Below are positions 25,279 through 34,491 of a DNA stretch of 40,610 nucleotides, piece after piece. The notes beneath the pieces are model-generated. The model was not told where the DNA came from, did not search any database, and was given only the letters and a program-made list of their open reading frames with translations. Where the stretch lies: assembly GCA_002712765.1 (NCBI GenBank), contig PAUP01000021.1, positions 1 through 40,610 of the forward strand, given 5' to 3'. How positions within the stretch are numbered: position 1 is the stretch's first letter; every line of letters begins with the position of its first letter. The stretch comes from Cytophagaceae bacterium. Lineage in GTDB: Bacteria > Bacteroidota > Bacteroidia > Flavobacteriales > Flavobacteriaceae. Both the position numbers and the translations under genes were made by a program.

Positions 25279-26772
25279 ATGTCTTTAAAGTCCTTTGCCG
25301 CCAAGCTATTTGCTAAAGTAATTCGGAAAAAAATTGACCGATGGGCCGATAACCCTATTGTGATTCAGGAAAAAGTATTTCAGGATCTGATTGAAAAGGC
25401 GCAGTACACTGCATTTGGCGAAGATCACAGTTTTGATGATATCGCCTGTCATGATGACTTTGTAAAATACGTACCGGTGCGCGATTATGAGGCGTTAAAG
25501 CCTTATGTAGAGCGTGTGGTAGCAGGCGAATCCGATGTCTTATGGCCTGGCAAGCCCTTGTACTTTGCGAAGACCTCTGGCACCACTTCAGGAGCCAAAT
25601 ACATCCCGCTTACCAAAGAGAGTATGCCCACACATACCGAGGCCGCCCGCAATGCAATTTTGTGTTATATCGCAGAAACCGGTCGGGCCCAATTTGTTGA
25701 TGGGAAGATGATATTTTTACAAGGCAGCCCAGAAATGACCCAAAAAAATGGCATTCAAATAGGCCGTCTCTCGGGTATAGTGGCACATTATGTTCCAAAT
25801 TATTTGCAACGCAATCGTTTGCCAAGTTGGGAGACCAACTGTATTGAAGACTGGGAAACAAAAGTAGACGCCATTGTCGAAGAGACCCTAGATCAAGACA
25901 TGACCATCATAAGCGGAATCCCATCTTGGGTTCAAATGTATTTTGAACGCCTAAAAGCCAAAAGCGGCAAAAAGATTGGAGACCTCTTTCCCAATTTTAA
26001 TTTATTTATTTACGGCGGTGTCAATTACCAGCCCTATCGGGCTAAATTTGAGCATTTGATAGGTAGGTCTGTAGATAGCATAGAACTTTATCCTGCTAGT
26101 GAAGGCTTTTTTGCTTTTCAAGATTTGCAAACCGAGAAAGGCATGTTGCTGCAACTAGACAGCGGTATTTTTTATGAGTTTATTCAGGCCGACACCTTTT
26201 TTGATGAGCAGCCCGAGCGCCTTACCATAGGCCAGGTTGTCTGTGGGGTAAATTATGTAATGATTATTTCTACTACAGCTGGTTTGTGGGGATATAATGT
26301 TGGAGATACGATTCAGTTTACGAGTACCTCTCCGTATCGCGTTGTGGTATCAGGGCGTATTAAGCACTTTATTTCGGCATTTGGCGAACACGTTATAGGC
26401 AAAGAAGTAGAGCAAGCCATGCAAGAGGCGGTCCAAGAGCAAGCCATACGAGTGAGTGAATTTACCGTAGCCCCTCAAACCAATCCTGCCCAAGGCTTAC
26501 CCTATCACGAGTGGTTTATAGAAATGGAGTCTGACCCTTTGACAGTAGATATGGACGCTTTCGCGAAAGCGTTAGACCAGGCATTACAAGCTCAAAACAG
26601 TTACTATTACGATTTAATACAGGGAAAGGTACTACAGCCTTTAAAAATAGCTTTGGTCCAAGAAAATGGTTTTAATACTTATATGAAATCTCAAGGAAAG
26701 CTAGGTGGACAAAACAAAATACCCCGATTGGCAAACGACCGTAAGATCGCCGATCAATTACCGATTATTTAA
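25279..26772 (+). CDS. GH3-family acyl-adenylating enzyme
   Basis: This 497-residue protein belongs to the GH3 family (plant GH3 proteins conjugate auxin or jasmonate to amino acids through an acyl-adenylate). The three adenylate-forming motifs are present: AKTSGTTSGAKYIP, YPASEGFFAF and YNVGD. Two-domain length is normal. The bacterial substrate is not known. It sits 2 bp after an M23 peptidase and just before a DUF6909 gene that has its own promoter element. A palindrome copy encodes A427-A431 near the C-terminal domain. Confidence 0.88.
   Translation: MSLKSFAAKLFAKVIRKKIDRWADNPIVIQEKVFQDLIEKAQYTAFGEDHSFDDIACHDDFVKYVPVRDYEALKPYVERVVAGESDVLWPGKPLYFAKTSGTTSGAKYIPLTKESMPTHTEAARNAILCYIAETGRAQFVDGKMIFLQGSPEMTQKNGIQIGRLSGIVAHYVPNYLQRNRLPSWETNCIEDWETKVDAIVEETLDQDMTIISGIPSWVQMYFERLKAKSGKKIGDLFPNFNLFIYGGVNYQPYRAKFEHLIGRSVDSIELYPASEGFFAFQDLQTEKGMLLQLDSGIFYEFIQADTFFDEQPERLTIGQVVCGVNYVMIISTTAGLWGYNVGDTIQFTSTSPYRVVVSGRIKHFISAFGEHVIGKEVEQAMQEAVQEQAIRVSEFTVAPQTNPAQGLPYHEWFIEMESDPLTVDMDAFAKALDQALQAQNSYYYDLIQGKVLQPLKIALVQENGFNTYMKSQGKLGGQNKIPRLANDRKIADQLPII
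26557..26570. repeat. Dispersed palindrome GCTTTCGCGAAAGC, copy 7
   Basis: Exact copy with flanking C/G in the GH3 gene, read as Ala-Phe-Ala-Lys-Ala. Confidence 0.95.
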
Positions 26773-26773
26773 G

Positions 26774-26781
26774 TATCTTTG
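26774..26781 (+). promoter_or_regulatory. -7 promoter element of the DUF6909 gene
   Basis: TATCTTTG fits TAnnTTTG, starts just after the GH3 stop and ends 9 bases before the DUF6909 ATG. Confidence 0.5.
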
Positions 26782-26790
26782 CCCTTTAAT

Positions 26791-28479
26791 ATGAGTATAT
26801 TAAAAAAACAAGGGCGCACACGTGCACAAGAGAGCAGCAGCGCTATAGAGCGCATGTATATTACCATGCGCCACCTCTTCAACAGAGGATTCTACAAACC
26901 TATGGGTGTTTCTGGAGAAACACTGCGGGAAGCACTTCTAATTTTACGACCTGAAATTTACGGAACTATAGCCGAAGAAAAGGTAGAACTCAGTGGCTTA
27001 TTATATGTTATTGATAGACTACCCGAGGGTATAGAAGAATGTCGTTTTATCAACCTTACCAGTGATGAAGGGTATAAAAACAGTCATTTTACACCTATAG
27101 TGCCGCCTAAAAGAAGACGCAATTGCTATCGTATTGACGATGAGCAAATGAATATTGAAATTACTAGAGGACGTTCTGAAATCTATGATATTCTAACCCA
27201 TCTTACCTTTTTGTTTATCGAATCACACAAAATTATGCACCGTGTAGTGATCAACGAGGAAGGCAGTGTGGTACGCGATTGGGAAAAATTGGAAAAAGCA
27301 GTGCTTTCTGAGGACGAATTGGATCAAAAAGAGCGAGAGATTGCCATTACACATACCGCCAATATTCTAGGACGCACCTTTGAGGAGGTAAGAGCCATTG
27401 CCCCGTTATTTAACACGGCCAATAATAACAAGCGTTTTCTTCAAATTATCTATTGGTTAGGGAAACTCGCCATTGCCGAATCGGTAAAAGACGAGAAGCG
27501 GGTAGTTACTTTTAGCCCTGTTTTGCGAGAGCGCTTAGGACATCATATCCATGGTGAGGTCTGGGCATCAGACATAAAAAAAGCGCTAAAAGAGTTAGGA
27601 CTATTGCATCGCCCTATTCACATTATTAGTGCCAATATGCACTCTGTGATGAATACTCTCTATGCCCCTCTAGCTTTAAAAACAGAGTTAAAAAAGAAGA
27701 CAAAACTCGAAATGTATGAGCAACTTAGTAAAAGTGAGTCTACAGCCCTTCGTACTAAGGTGGAGAAAACAGCCCTAAAAAATGGAATGACCTTTCTTCC
27801 TGATGAAAGCGGCACCAATATCGACGTACAGATATTTGATATGTGCAAACTCAAGGTTGCCGATAATGATTTTTGTGACACCCCTACGCAACCAGAAGCG
27901 GTTCCTGTCATCTTAGTAATGGACTACGCCTTTGGCGAGCAGGCTTATGAAACCATGGAAGAGCTGCTAAAACCTTATGAGCAAGAGAATGAGCGCACCT
28001 ATCTCGATGTAGATTCGGTGTCAATTATGGGTAAAGCGGGTATACTTGAAGGAGGGAAAGGAGATATTATGATACCCTCGGCTCACCTTTTTGAAGGGAC
28101 CGCCGATAATTACCCCTTTAATAATGAACTCAAGAAATCTGATTTTGAAGGCCAGGGATTAAAAGTATTTCAAGGAGCGATGGTCTCTGTTTTGGGGACT
28201 TCCTTGCAAAATCGAGATATTCTTAAGTTCTTTCACGAGAGTACTTGGAATGTTATAGGTTTGGAAATGGAAGGAGCCCATTACCAGAAAGCCATACAAG
28301 CCTCGTCCAAATTGCGCGGAAGCATACAAGAAGATGTAAAGGTGAGATATGCATACTATGCCTCAGATAATCCCTTAGAAACAGGCAGCACATTGGCTTC
28401 TGGAGGATTGGGCACTACAGGTGTCAAACCAACATATTTGATTACTGAGAAAATATTAAAGCAAATTTTTAGTTCATAA
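26791..28479 (+). CDS. DUF6909-like protein with nucleoside-phosphorylase-like C-terminus
   Basis: A 562-residue soluble protein; the ATG is chosen over an in-frame TTG that overlaps the promoter element. The N-terminal half is mostly helical without familiar motifs. The C-terminal part (about 375-555) has features in the order seen in the purine nucleoside phosphorylase/nucleosidase superfamily: a glycine-rich loop ending GGKGDIMIP (421-429), then GLEMEGAHY (E492-M493-E494-G495; this superfamily uses a Met-Glu pair to bind ribose), then SDNP (525-528), where the superfamily has a catalytic SD. This suggests a nucleosidase or phosphorylase acting on a purine nucleoside or nucleotide. I associate the whole protein with DUF6909, but the enzymatic reading is inference. 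Confidence 0.7.
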   Translation: MSILKKQGRTRAQESSSAIERMYITMRHLFNRGFYKPMGVSGETLREALLILRPEIYGTIAEEKVELSGLLYVIDRLPEGIEECRFINLTSDEGYKNSHFTPIVPPKRRRNCYRIDDEQMNIEITRGRSEIYDILTHLTFLFIESHKIMHRVVINEEGSVVRDWEKLEKAVLSEDELDQKEREIAITHTANILGRTFEEVRAIAPLFNTANNNKRFLQIIYWLGKLAIAESVKDEKRVVTFSPVLRERLGHHIHGEVWASDIKKALKELGLLHRPIHIISANMHSVMNTLYAPLALKTELKKKTKLEMYEQLSKSESTALRTKVEKTALKNGMTFLPDESGTNIDVQIFDMCKLKVADNDFCDTPTQPEAVPVILVMDYAFGEQAYETMEELLKPYEQENERTYLDVDSVSIMGKAGILEGGKGDIMIPSAHLFEGTADNYPFNNELKKSDFEGQGLKVFQGAMVSVLGTSLQNRDILKFFHESTWNVIGLEMEGAHYQKAIQASSKLRGSIQEDVKVRYAYYASDNPLETGSTLASGGLGTTGVKPTYLITEKILKQIFSS

Positions 28480-28501
28480 TACGACAAACAACTAACCAAG
28501 C

Positions 28502-29506
28502 ATGAATACACAACAGCCTCCTGCTGCGGCAGACGAGATGGATCTCACTGATATATTCGATCTGTTTAAGCGCGGGTTCTACAAATTTTTAGCCTTGTGT
28601 TTTAAGGCGTTCGATTTTATAGTAAAGTTTTGGTGGATGCTACTCATCCTGATTGTTTTAGGTGCTGCCCTAGGTTATTTCACCAAAGGTAAACCCTACT
28701 ATACCTCAACTCTAGTGATTCAAACTAATTTTGACAGTCAACCCTATGTGTATAATGCCATAGACCAGTTTAATGACAATCTAGGCGAGAATGATCTAGC
28801 GTTTATTGAAAGTGTTGGCTTAAACCCTGCCAATCCTGGAATAGGAGACATCACCATCCAACCAGTTATAGATGTAGTTGGTCTTATGGAAGATATGGAG
28901 GTTTCAGAACGTACCTTAGGTACCATCATAGACGAGTTAAGTGTAGATGACGACACCGAATTGTTTGCCACCGATCGCTTTTATACCAACTACAAATACC
29001 ACAAAATGGAAATCACCCTTAGCGGGGAAGATAAATTGGCCAGTATCGAAGTCTTGATGGATTACATCAATAATCAACCATTTGTCAAGACCTTACGGGA
29101 TGAGACGGTCAAAAACTTAAAGGATCGTATTGCTAAAAATGAAAAAACGGTAGATCAGATCGACATGTTGATAGAGAATTATTCTAAAAATGCAGATCTG
29201 GCCAATCGCAGCATTAGTAGTTTGACCTACTTTAACAATCAAAACGATTTGAATGTTAATGGTACTTTGACCTTTAAAAATGATCTAATCACCGAAACCG
29301 AAGAATTAAAAAATAATTTAATCACCTATACCGATGCTGCGGTCGTTGTTAGTGATATTCAAACAGCCGAAGAGCGAAAACTCAAGGACAAAAAAGAAAT
29401 TATATATCCGGCAGTATTGGTTTTCCTATTTCTTTTCTTTGCGGCCTTACGCTATTTCTACATCACAATGAGAAGAGAAGTAGCCCAAATGCAACTGTTA
29501 GATTAA
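28502..29506 (+). CDS. Wzz-like polysaccharide chain-length determinant
   Basis: This 334-residue protein has two membrane helices, near 42-62 and 300-321, enclosing a periplasmic helical and coiled-coil domain. This is the polysaccharide co-polymerase topology. The inner part is acidic, with a helical hairpin region around 205-290. It has no cytoplasmic tyrosine-kinase domain. It is the first gene of the polysaccharide locus and should set polymer chain length together with the Wzy-like protein downstream. gmd follows 46 bp later. Confidence 0.75.
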   Translation: MNTQQPPAAADEMDLTDIFDLFKRGFYKFLALCFKAFDFIVKFWWMLLILIVLGAALGYFTKGKPYYTSTLVIQTNFDSQPYVYNAIDQFNDNLGENDLAFIESVGLNPANPGIGDITIQPVIDVVGLMEDMEVSERTLGTIIDELSVDDDTELFATDRFYTNYKYHKMEITLSGEDKLASIEVLMDYINNQPFVKTLRDETVKNLKDRIAKNEKTVDQIDMLIENYSKNADLANRSISSLTYFNNQNDLNVNGTLTFKNDLITETEELKNNLITYTDAAVVVSDIQTAEERKLKDKKEIIYPAVLVFLFLFFAALRYFYITMRREVAQMQLLD

Positions 29507-29552
29507 TATGCGTTAAGCGCCTTTGGTGCGTGAGACCATTCAAAATACAATT

Positions 29553-30671
29553 ATGGGAAAGAAAGTAGCCCTTATTACCGGAGTCACTGGGCAAGACGGT
29601 GCTTATTTGAGCGAGTTCTTACTAAAAAAAGGATATATCGTACACGGGATTAAACGAAGATCATCCCTTTTTAATACAGACAGAATTGATCACTTATATC
29701 AAGATCCACATGTAGATAACCAACAGTTTTTTCTGCATTACGGAGATTTGTCTGACAGTACCAACCTGCTGCGTATCATCCAAGAAGTACAACCTGACGA
29801 GATCTATAATCTTGGGGCAATGAGTCATGTACAGGTGTCTTTTGAAATGCCAGAATATGTGGCCAATGTAGATGGGATTGGATCTTTGAGACTGCTGGAG
29901 GCCATACGCGCATTAGGCCTGCAAGACAAGACACGTCTATATCAGGCGTCTACCTCAGAATTATACGGGAAAGTACAAGAGGTGCCTCAAACCGAAACCA
30001 CACCCTTTTATCCTCGCAGCCCTTATGCAGTGGCAAAAATGTATGCCTATTGGGCCACGGTAAACTACCGTGAGGCCTATGGTATTTTTGCCTGTAATGG
30101 GATTTTATTTAATCACGAATCTCCAATTAGAGGTGAGACTTTTGTGACCAGAAAAATTACCAGGGCTACCGCCAGAATTGGCTTGGGCCTTCAAGACAAA
30201 GTTTATTTGGGAAATCTCGAGGCCAAACGCGACTGGGGTCACGCCAAAGACTATGTCAAAATGATGTGGATGATCCTTCAAGCCGAAGCTCCCGAAGATT
30301 GGGTTATCGCAACAGGAAAGACTACAGCCGTGCGCGAATTTGTACGCATGGCGTTTAAACATATTGGGGTCACCTTAGAATTTAGAGGTGAAGGGGTAGA
30401 TGAGGTTGGCGTTGTAGTCGCAGCCAGCGACCCACAATACAAGGTAAAAGTAGGTCAGGAAGTGGTTGCGGTAGACAAAAAATACTTTAGACCAACCGAG
30501 GTAGATTTGCTCATTGGAGATGCTTCAAAGGCCTATGAAAAGTTGGGTTGGAAACCAGAGCACAGTCTTGAGATGCTTGTAGATGATATGATGCAAAGCG
30601 ACATCAAACTCATGAAAAAAGACAGTTACTTGAGAGATGGAGGGTACACGACCTTAAATTATTTTGAATAA
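29553..30671 (+). CDS. gmd: GDP-mannose 4,6-dehydratase
   Basis: This 372-residue short-chain dehydrogenase-type enzyme turns GDP-D-mannose into GDP-4-keto-6-deoxy-D-mannose, the first step to GDP-L-fucose. The NADP-binding motif [12 protein letters not shown] opens the protein, the NADP-specific KRRSS follows, and the catalytic set is STSELYG with YAVAK. The start is the ATG of [10 protein letters not shown]; an in-frame TTG 30 bases upstream adds residues with no family support. fcl follows after 4 bp. Confidence 0.97.
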   Translation: MGKKVALITGVTGQDGAYLSEFLLKKGYIVHGIKRRSSLFNTDRIDHLYQDPHVDNQQFFLHYGDLSDSTNLLRIIQEVQPDEIYNLGAMSHVQVSFEMPEYVANVDGIGSLRLLEAIRALGLQDKTRLYQASTSELYGKVQEVPQTETTPFYPRSPYAVAKMYAYWATVNYREAYGIFACNGILFNHESPIRGETFVTRKITRATARIGLGLQDKVYLGNLEAKRDWGHAKDYVKMMWMILQAEAPEDWVIATGKTTAVREFVRMAFKHIGVTLEFRGEGVDEVGVVVAASDPQYKVKVGQEVVAVDKKYFRPTEVDLLIGDASKAYEKLGWKPEHSLEMLVDDMMQSDIKLMKKDSYLRDGGYTTLNYFE

Positions 30672-30675
30672 GCCT

Positions 30676-31719
30676 ATGGAGGTCTCTGCAAAAATTTACG
30701 TAGCTGGTCATAGAGGGTTGGTAGGAAGCGCTATCGTCAAAACGCTCGAAGAGAAAGGCTATACCAATCTTGTCTTTAGAACACATGCCCAATTGGATCT
30801 TACCGATACTGCTGCTGTTGCCGCATTTTTTGAGCAGGAAAAACCGCAATACGTTTTTCTGGCTGCCGCAAAAGTAGGAGGCATCGTGGCCAATAATACC
30901 TATCGCGCCAATTTTATCTATGAAAATTTGATGATTCAAAACAATGTGATTCATCAGAGTTATCTGCATGGGGTAGAAAAACTACTCTTTTTAGGTAGTA
31001 CCTGCATCTATCCCAAAAATGCAGCCCAACCTATGTCTGAAGATGCCTTGCTTACAGGCCCACTCGAATATACCAATGAACCTTATGCCATTGCCAAAAT
31101 TGCTGGGATTAAAATGTGTGAGAGTTATAATATTCAATATCAAACCAATTTTCTTTCGGTTATGCCTACCAATTTATACGGGTATAATGACAATTTTGAT
31201 TTGGAGAAATCTCATGTGCTACCGGCCTTAATTCGCAAGATGCACCTGGCCAAGCTCTTGTCTGAGCAACAGCATCAAGCGGTTATGGATGACTTGAAGG
31301 TAGACGCTTTCGCGAAAGCGCAAACCTACCTCTCCAATTTTGGGGTAAGCGCAGATGCGGTCGAAATCTGGGGGAGCGGAGCGCCAAAAAGAGAATTTTT
31401 ATGGAGCAAAGACATGGCCGAAGCTTGCGTGTTTTTGATGGAGCACCGCAACTTTGCCGATGTGACCAAGGGCAAATCAGAAATTAGAAATACCCATATC
31501 AATATTGGAACAGGAGAAGATATTTCGATCAAAGAACTCGCCCAACTCATTGCGAAAATAATTGGCTTTAAAGGTGATTTGGTTTTTAATACCAACAAAC
31601 CTGATGGCACGCTCAGAAAATTGACAGATGTATCCAAATTACACAGTTTGGGCTGGAAGCATCAAGTAGCTCTTGAAGAAGGTATCGAGCGCTTGTATCA
31701 GTGGTATCTTAAGCAATAA
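30676..31719 (+). CDS. fcl: GDP-L-fucose synthase
   Basis: This 347-residue epimerase-reductase (also called WcaG) converts GDP-4-keto-6-deoxy-D-mannose to GDP-L-fucose. It shows the NADP-binding GHRGLVGSAI, the GSTCIYPK motif with catalytic Ser, and YAIAK with catalytic Tyr and Lys. An insertion after the MHLAKLL helix (about residues 194-225) lengthens it relative to the E. coli protein; the palindrome copy at A211-A215 lies inside this insertion. The ATG start is 4 bp after gmd, and the flippase gene begins 3 bp after its stop, so the genes form one transcription unit. Confidence 0.96.
   Translation: MEVSAKIYVAGHRGLVGSAIVKTLEEKGYTNLVFRTHAQLDLTDTAAVAAFFEQEKPQYVFLAAAKVGGIVANNTYRANFIYENLMIQNNVIHQSYLHGVEKLLFLGSTCIYPKNAAQPMSEDALLTGPLEYTNEPYAIAKIAGIKMCESYNIQYQTNFLSVMPTNLYGYNDNFDLEKSHVLPALIRKMHLAKLLSEQQHQAVMDDLKVDAFAKAQTYLSNFGVSADAVEIWGSGAPKREFLWSKDMAEACVFLMEHRNFADVTKGKSEIRNTHINIGTGEDISIKELAQLIAKIIGFKGDLVFNTNKPDGTLRKLTDVSKLHSLGWKHQVALEEGIERLYQWYLKQ
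31306..31319. repeat. Dispersed palindrome GCTTTCGCGAAAGC, copy 8
   Basis: Exact copy with flanking C/G in an insertion of fcl, read as Ala-Phe-Ala-Lys-Ala. Confidence 0.95.
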
Positions 31720-31722
31720 CCT

Positions 31723-33045
31723 ATGTTAAGTCCCAAAACGCTTTTTTCTAACCGAGGTATTGGCCGGTATTTTTCGAATACCATATGGCTATTGGCAGAG
31801 AAAGGACTGCGTATTGTCGATGCATTTTTTATTGGAATATGGCTCGCCAGATATTTAGGCCCGAAGTCTTTTGGGGTTTTGAGTTATGCCGAGTCTTTTG
31901 TGTATTTGTTTGCCGCATTTGCCGCTTTGGGTCTAGATCAAATCGTTGTGCGAGAACTGGTTAGAGACAATGACAAACGCGACGAAATTTTAGGAACGAC
32001 ACTAGGGTTGAGAATAGTGGGCTTTATCTTGATGTATGCCGCTATGATTTTGACCTTAGGCGTGCTCGACAACACTGAGCTCTCTGACACAGTGGTACTG
32101 GTGATTGGGCTTTCTGTATTTTTCCAAAGTTTTAAGGGAATAGACTTTTATTTTCAGAGTAAAGTAAAAAGTAAACATACGGTCATTGTCAATATAGTAG
32201 CAGTGGCTATACTAAGTCTTTTAAAAGTCATTTTAATCCTTTCTAAGGCGCCTTTGATTTATTTTGCCTATGTGCTTACCCTAGAGTGGTGTATTATTGC
32301 CTGTGGCTATCTAATTGCCTATGTGACTCACAAATTGTCGTTAAGAAAGTGGCGTTTTAAACTATCGGTGGCCAAACAATTGCTCAAAAAAAGTTGGTTC
32401 TTGGTTATTGGCTCTGTAGCGGCGGCGCTTTATATGAAAATTGATCAGGTCATGATTAATGAGATTTTGAACGAGAGTGCCGTAGGTATCTATAGTGTGG
32501 CGGTAAAGCTTACCAGTATTTGGATTTTTGTGACCGTCGCTATCACACAATCTGTATTTCCTTCATTAGTGAGTACGCGTAAGACAGATCGCGCCCTATT
32601 TCTAAAGCGTTTACAGCAATTGTACGATGTATTGATCAAAATTGCGGTACTCGTTTCTATACTTTATACCATTTTTGCCCCCTATTTTGTTCCCTTATTA
32701 TTTGGATCGGCTTATACCGAGAGTAGTCCCATATTGATCTTGTATATTTGGTCGATTGTATTCGTGTTTCTCAGTAATGCTTCCTGGGGATTTTATCTCA
32801 ATGAAGGCTTGGAGAAGTTTAGTAGCATACGATTGGTCATCGGGGCTGTAGTAAATATTGGTCTTAACTTGATCTTTATTGAGCAATACGGCTTGCTAGG
32901 TGCGGCATATGCTACCTTGATTTCGTACGGCATTTCTGGGTATTTGGTCAATGCACTTTTTGAAAAAACGCGCGTTAACTTTATGCTTCAGACCAAAGCA
33001 TTTATACATATTTTTAAATTAAGAACTTGGACAAATCCATTATGA
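31723..33045 (+). CDS. Wzx-type polysaccharide flippase
   Basis: This 440-residue membrane protein has about 12 hydrophobic segments and resembles the MATE/MOP-type oligosaccharide flippases. It opens LLAEKGLRIVDAFFIGIWLARYLGPKSFGVLSYAESF, which is typical of Wzx/RfbX proteins in Bacteroidota. It should move lipid-linked repeat units across the inner membrane. Its TGA stop overlaps the next gene's ATG (ATGA). Confidence 0.9.
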   Translation: MLSPKTLFSNRGIGRYFSNTIWLLAEKGLRIVDAFFIGIWLARYLGPKSFGVLSYAESFVYLFAAFAALGLDQIVVRELVRDNDKRDEILGTTLGLRIVGFILMYAAMILTLGVLDNTELSDTVVLVIGLSVFFQSFKGIDFYFQSKVKSKHTVIVNIVAVAILSLLKVILILSKAPLIYFAYVLTLEWCIIACGYLIAYVTHKLSLRKWRFKLSVAKQLLKKSWFLVIGSVAAALYMKIDQVMINEILNESAVGIYSVAVKLTSIWIFVTVAITQSVFPSLVSTRKTDRALFLKRLQQLYDVLIKIAVLVSILYTIFAPYFVPLLFGSAYTESSPILILYIWSIVFVFLSNASWGFYLNEGLEKFSSIRLVIGAVVNIGLNLIFIEQYGLLGAAYATLISYGISGYLVNALFEKTRVNFMLQTKAFIHIFKLRTWTNPL

Positions 33046-34448
33046 GTGAAGTTTTAAAAGTGTCAGATTTACAGACTATAGAATTTTCTATAGACAAAGT
33101 CTGTACCCTGTTTTTTTATGGTGATAGAGTCTTGAGAGGGATCAACCCAGCCTATGAAGCACAGGTACATGAGATGTTTGATGGAGGGATGATGCAGGCC
33201 TTACTCGAGAAAGAATTATTTGTCGACACTTGGATTTCTGACCTACAAATTGAAGGATTTAATCTGGTGATAGAACATCAAAATATACCTTACTGGAATT
33301 ATCCCTATGAATGGTCTTTTAGCATGCTGCAAAGAGCAGCCAATGTCGTCTTGGAGACCAATCAAATTGCCTATAACTATGGCTATGAAATCTTTGATGT
33401 ACACGCCTTTAATGTCGTTTTTGACATGGCGCGACCCAAGTATGTCGATTTTGGTAGTTTTTTTAAGAGAGATCCCAAAAATGGAAAGAGCTGGTCGGGC
33501 TATATGAATTTTTATAATTCATTTTATATGCCGCTATATCTGTACAGCAAGGGATATTCTGATCTTCCCAATAGTATCTACCTTTACAATGGGTTTTTTA
33601 GTGATAAGGATTTGTTTAAACTAAGACATCCCTATGCTAATTTTTTAGGGAGTGGTTTGGGCAATTTGCTTTTTAAACTTCAAAATAATTCACGAAGACT
33701 GGCGGTGGCTAGACATCAGCGTATTATTGACAAATACGGCAATCACAAGCACATAGGAAAGATTTTGAAGTTCAAGTCTTTTTATCAAAACCGTTTTACA
33801 ACGGCCAAAGCCCAACGCCTAATCAAAAGTGTTGGAAAGAGTAAAATCGATTCTTACTGGAAAGATTATCACAACGATAAAACCCCAGCAAGCGATCCTA
33901 GATTTATGCGCATTACCGAGCTTATCAAAACGCGTCTTGGCGATGCTAGCTCGCTTATAGAACTCGCCTCCAATCAGGGTAAATTTGCCAACCACGTTCT
34001 GGCCAATACCCAAATTGAAAAAATCATAGCGACCGATTATGACAAGAATGCTTTAGATCACATTTTTATCAATAATGAAAACAGCAAGGATGTTTTACCT
34101 CTGGTGTATGATTTTGTGCGTCCTAACAACCGTTCTAATACACAAGTACTAGAAAAACGTATCTCGGCCAATATTGTGATGGCATTGGCGGTGACCCATC
34201 ATTTGATTTTGACACAAGACGTGAGCCTTGCACATATATTTAAAGTGCTAAAATCTCTCACCAACAAATACATCATTGTCGAGTTTATGCCTTTAGGGCT
34301 TTATTTTGGAGACATGGACAACATACCTGCCATTCCTGAGTATTATACCTTAGCATGGTTTAGAACGGCATTTTCTGAGGAGTTTGAGCACATACTAGAT
34401 GAAGAAGTGGCTGTAAACCGCCACCTTTTTATCGGAAAATTAAAATAG
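33042..34448 (+). CDS. SAM-dependent methyltransferase, NoeA-like, of the polysaccharide locus
   Basis: A 468-residue soluble protein. The C-terminal third carries a SAM-binding fold with SSLIELASNQGKFANHV (about 300-320) and ATDYDKNALDHI, a methyltransferase motif set. The N-terminal 270 residues have aromatic-rich text (IPYWNYPYEWSFSMLQRAA, DVHAFNVVFDMARPKYVDFGSF) that resembles proteins such as NoeA, implicated in sugar modification of Nod factors. By context it could methylate a sugar of the repeat unit, but the acceptor is unknown. The ATG overlaps the flippase stop by 4 bases, indicating coupled translation. Confidence 0.7.
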   Translation: MSEVLKVSDLQTIEFSIDKVCTLFFYGDRVLRGINPAYEAQVHEMFDGGMMQALLEKELFVDTWISDLQIEGFNLVIEHQNIPYWNYPYEWSFSMLQRAANVVLETNQIAYNYGYEIFDVHAFNVVFDMARPKYVDFGSFFKRDPKNGKSWSGYMNFYNSFYMPLYLYSKGYSDLPNSIYLYNGFFSDKDLFKLRHPYANFLGSGLGNLLFKLQNNSRRLAVARHQRIIDKYGNHKHIGKILKFKSFYQNRFTTAKAQRLIKSVGKSKIDSYWKDYHNDKTPASDPRFMRITELIKTRLGDASSLIELASNQGKFANHVLANTQIEKIIATDYDKNALDHIFINNENSKDVLPLVYDFVRPNNRSNTQVLEKRISANIVMALAVTHHLILTQDVSLAHIFKVLKSLTNKYIIVEFMPLGLYFGDMDNIPAIPEYYTLAWFRTAFSEEFEHILDEEVAVNRHLFIGKLK

Positions 34449-34491
34449 CAGATAGGCTGTTATTGGCCAAAAATATGAAGTAACTACAACC

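Noticed and set aside
26779-26790. TTG start for the DUF6909 gene
   Set aside because: It overlaps the TATCTTTG promoter element; the ATG at 26791 is the natural start.
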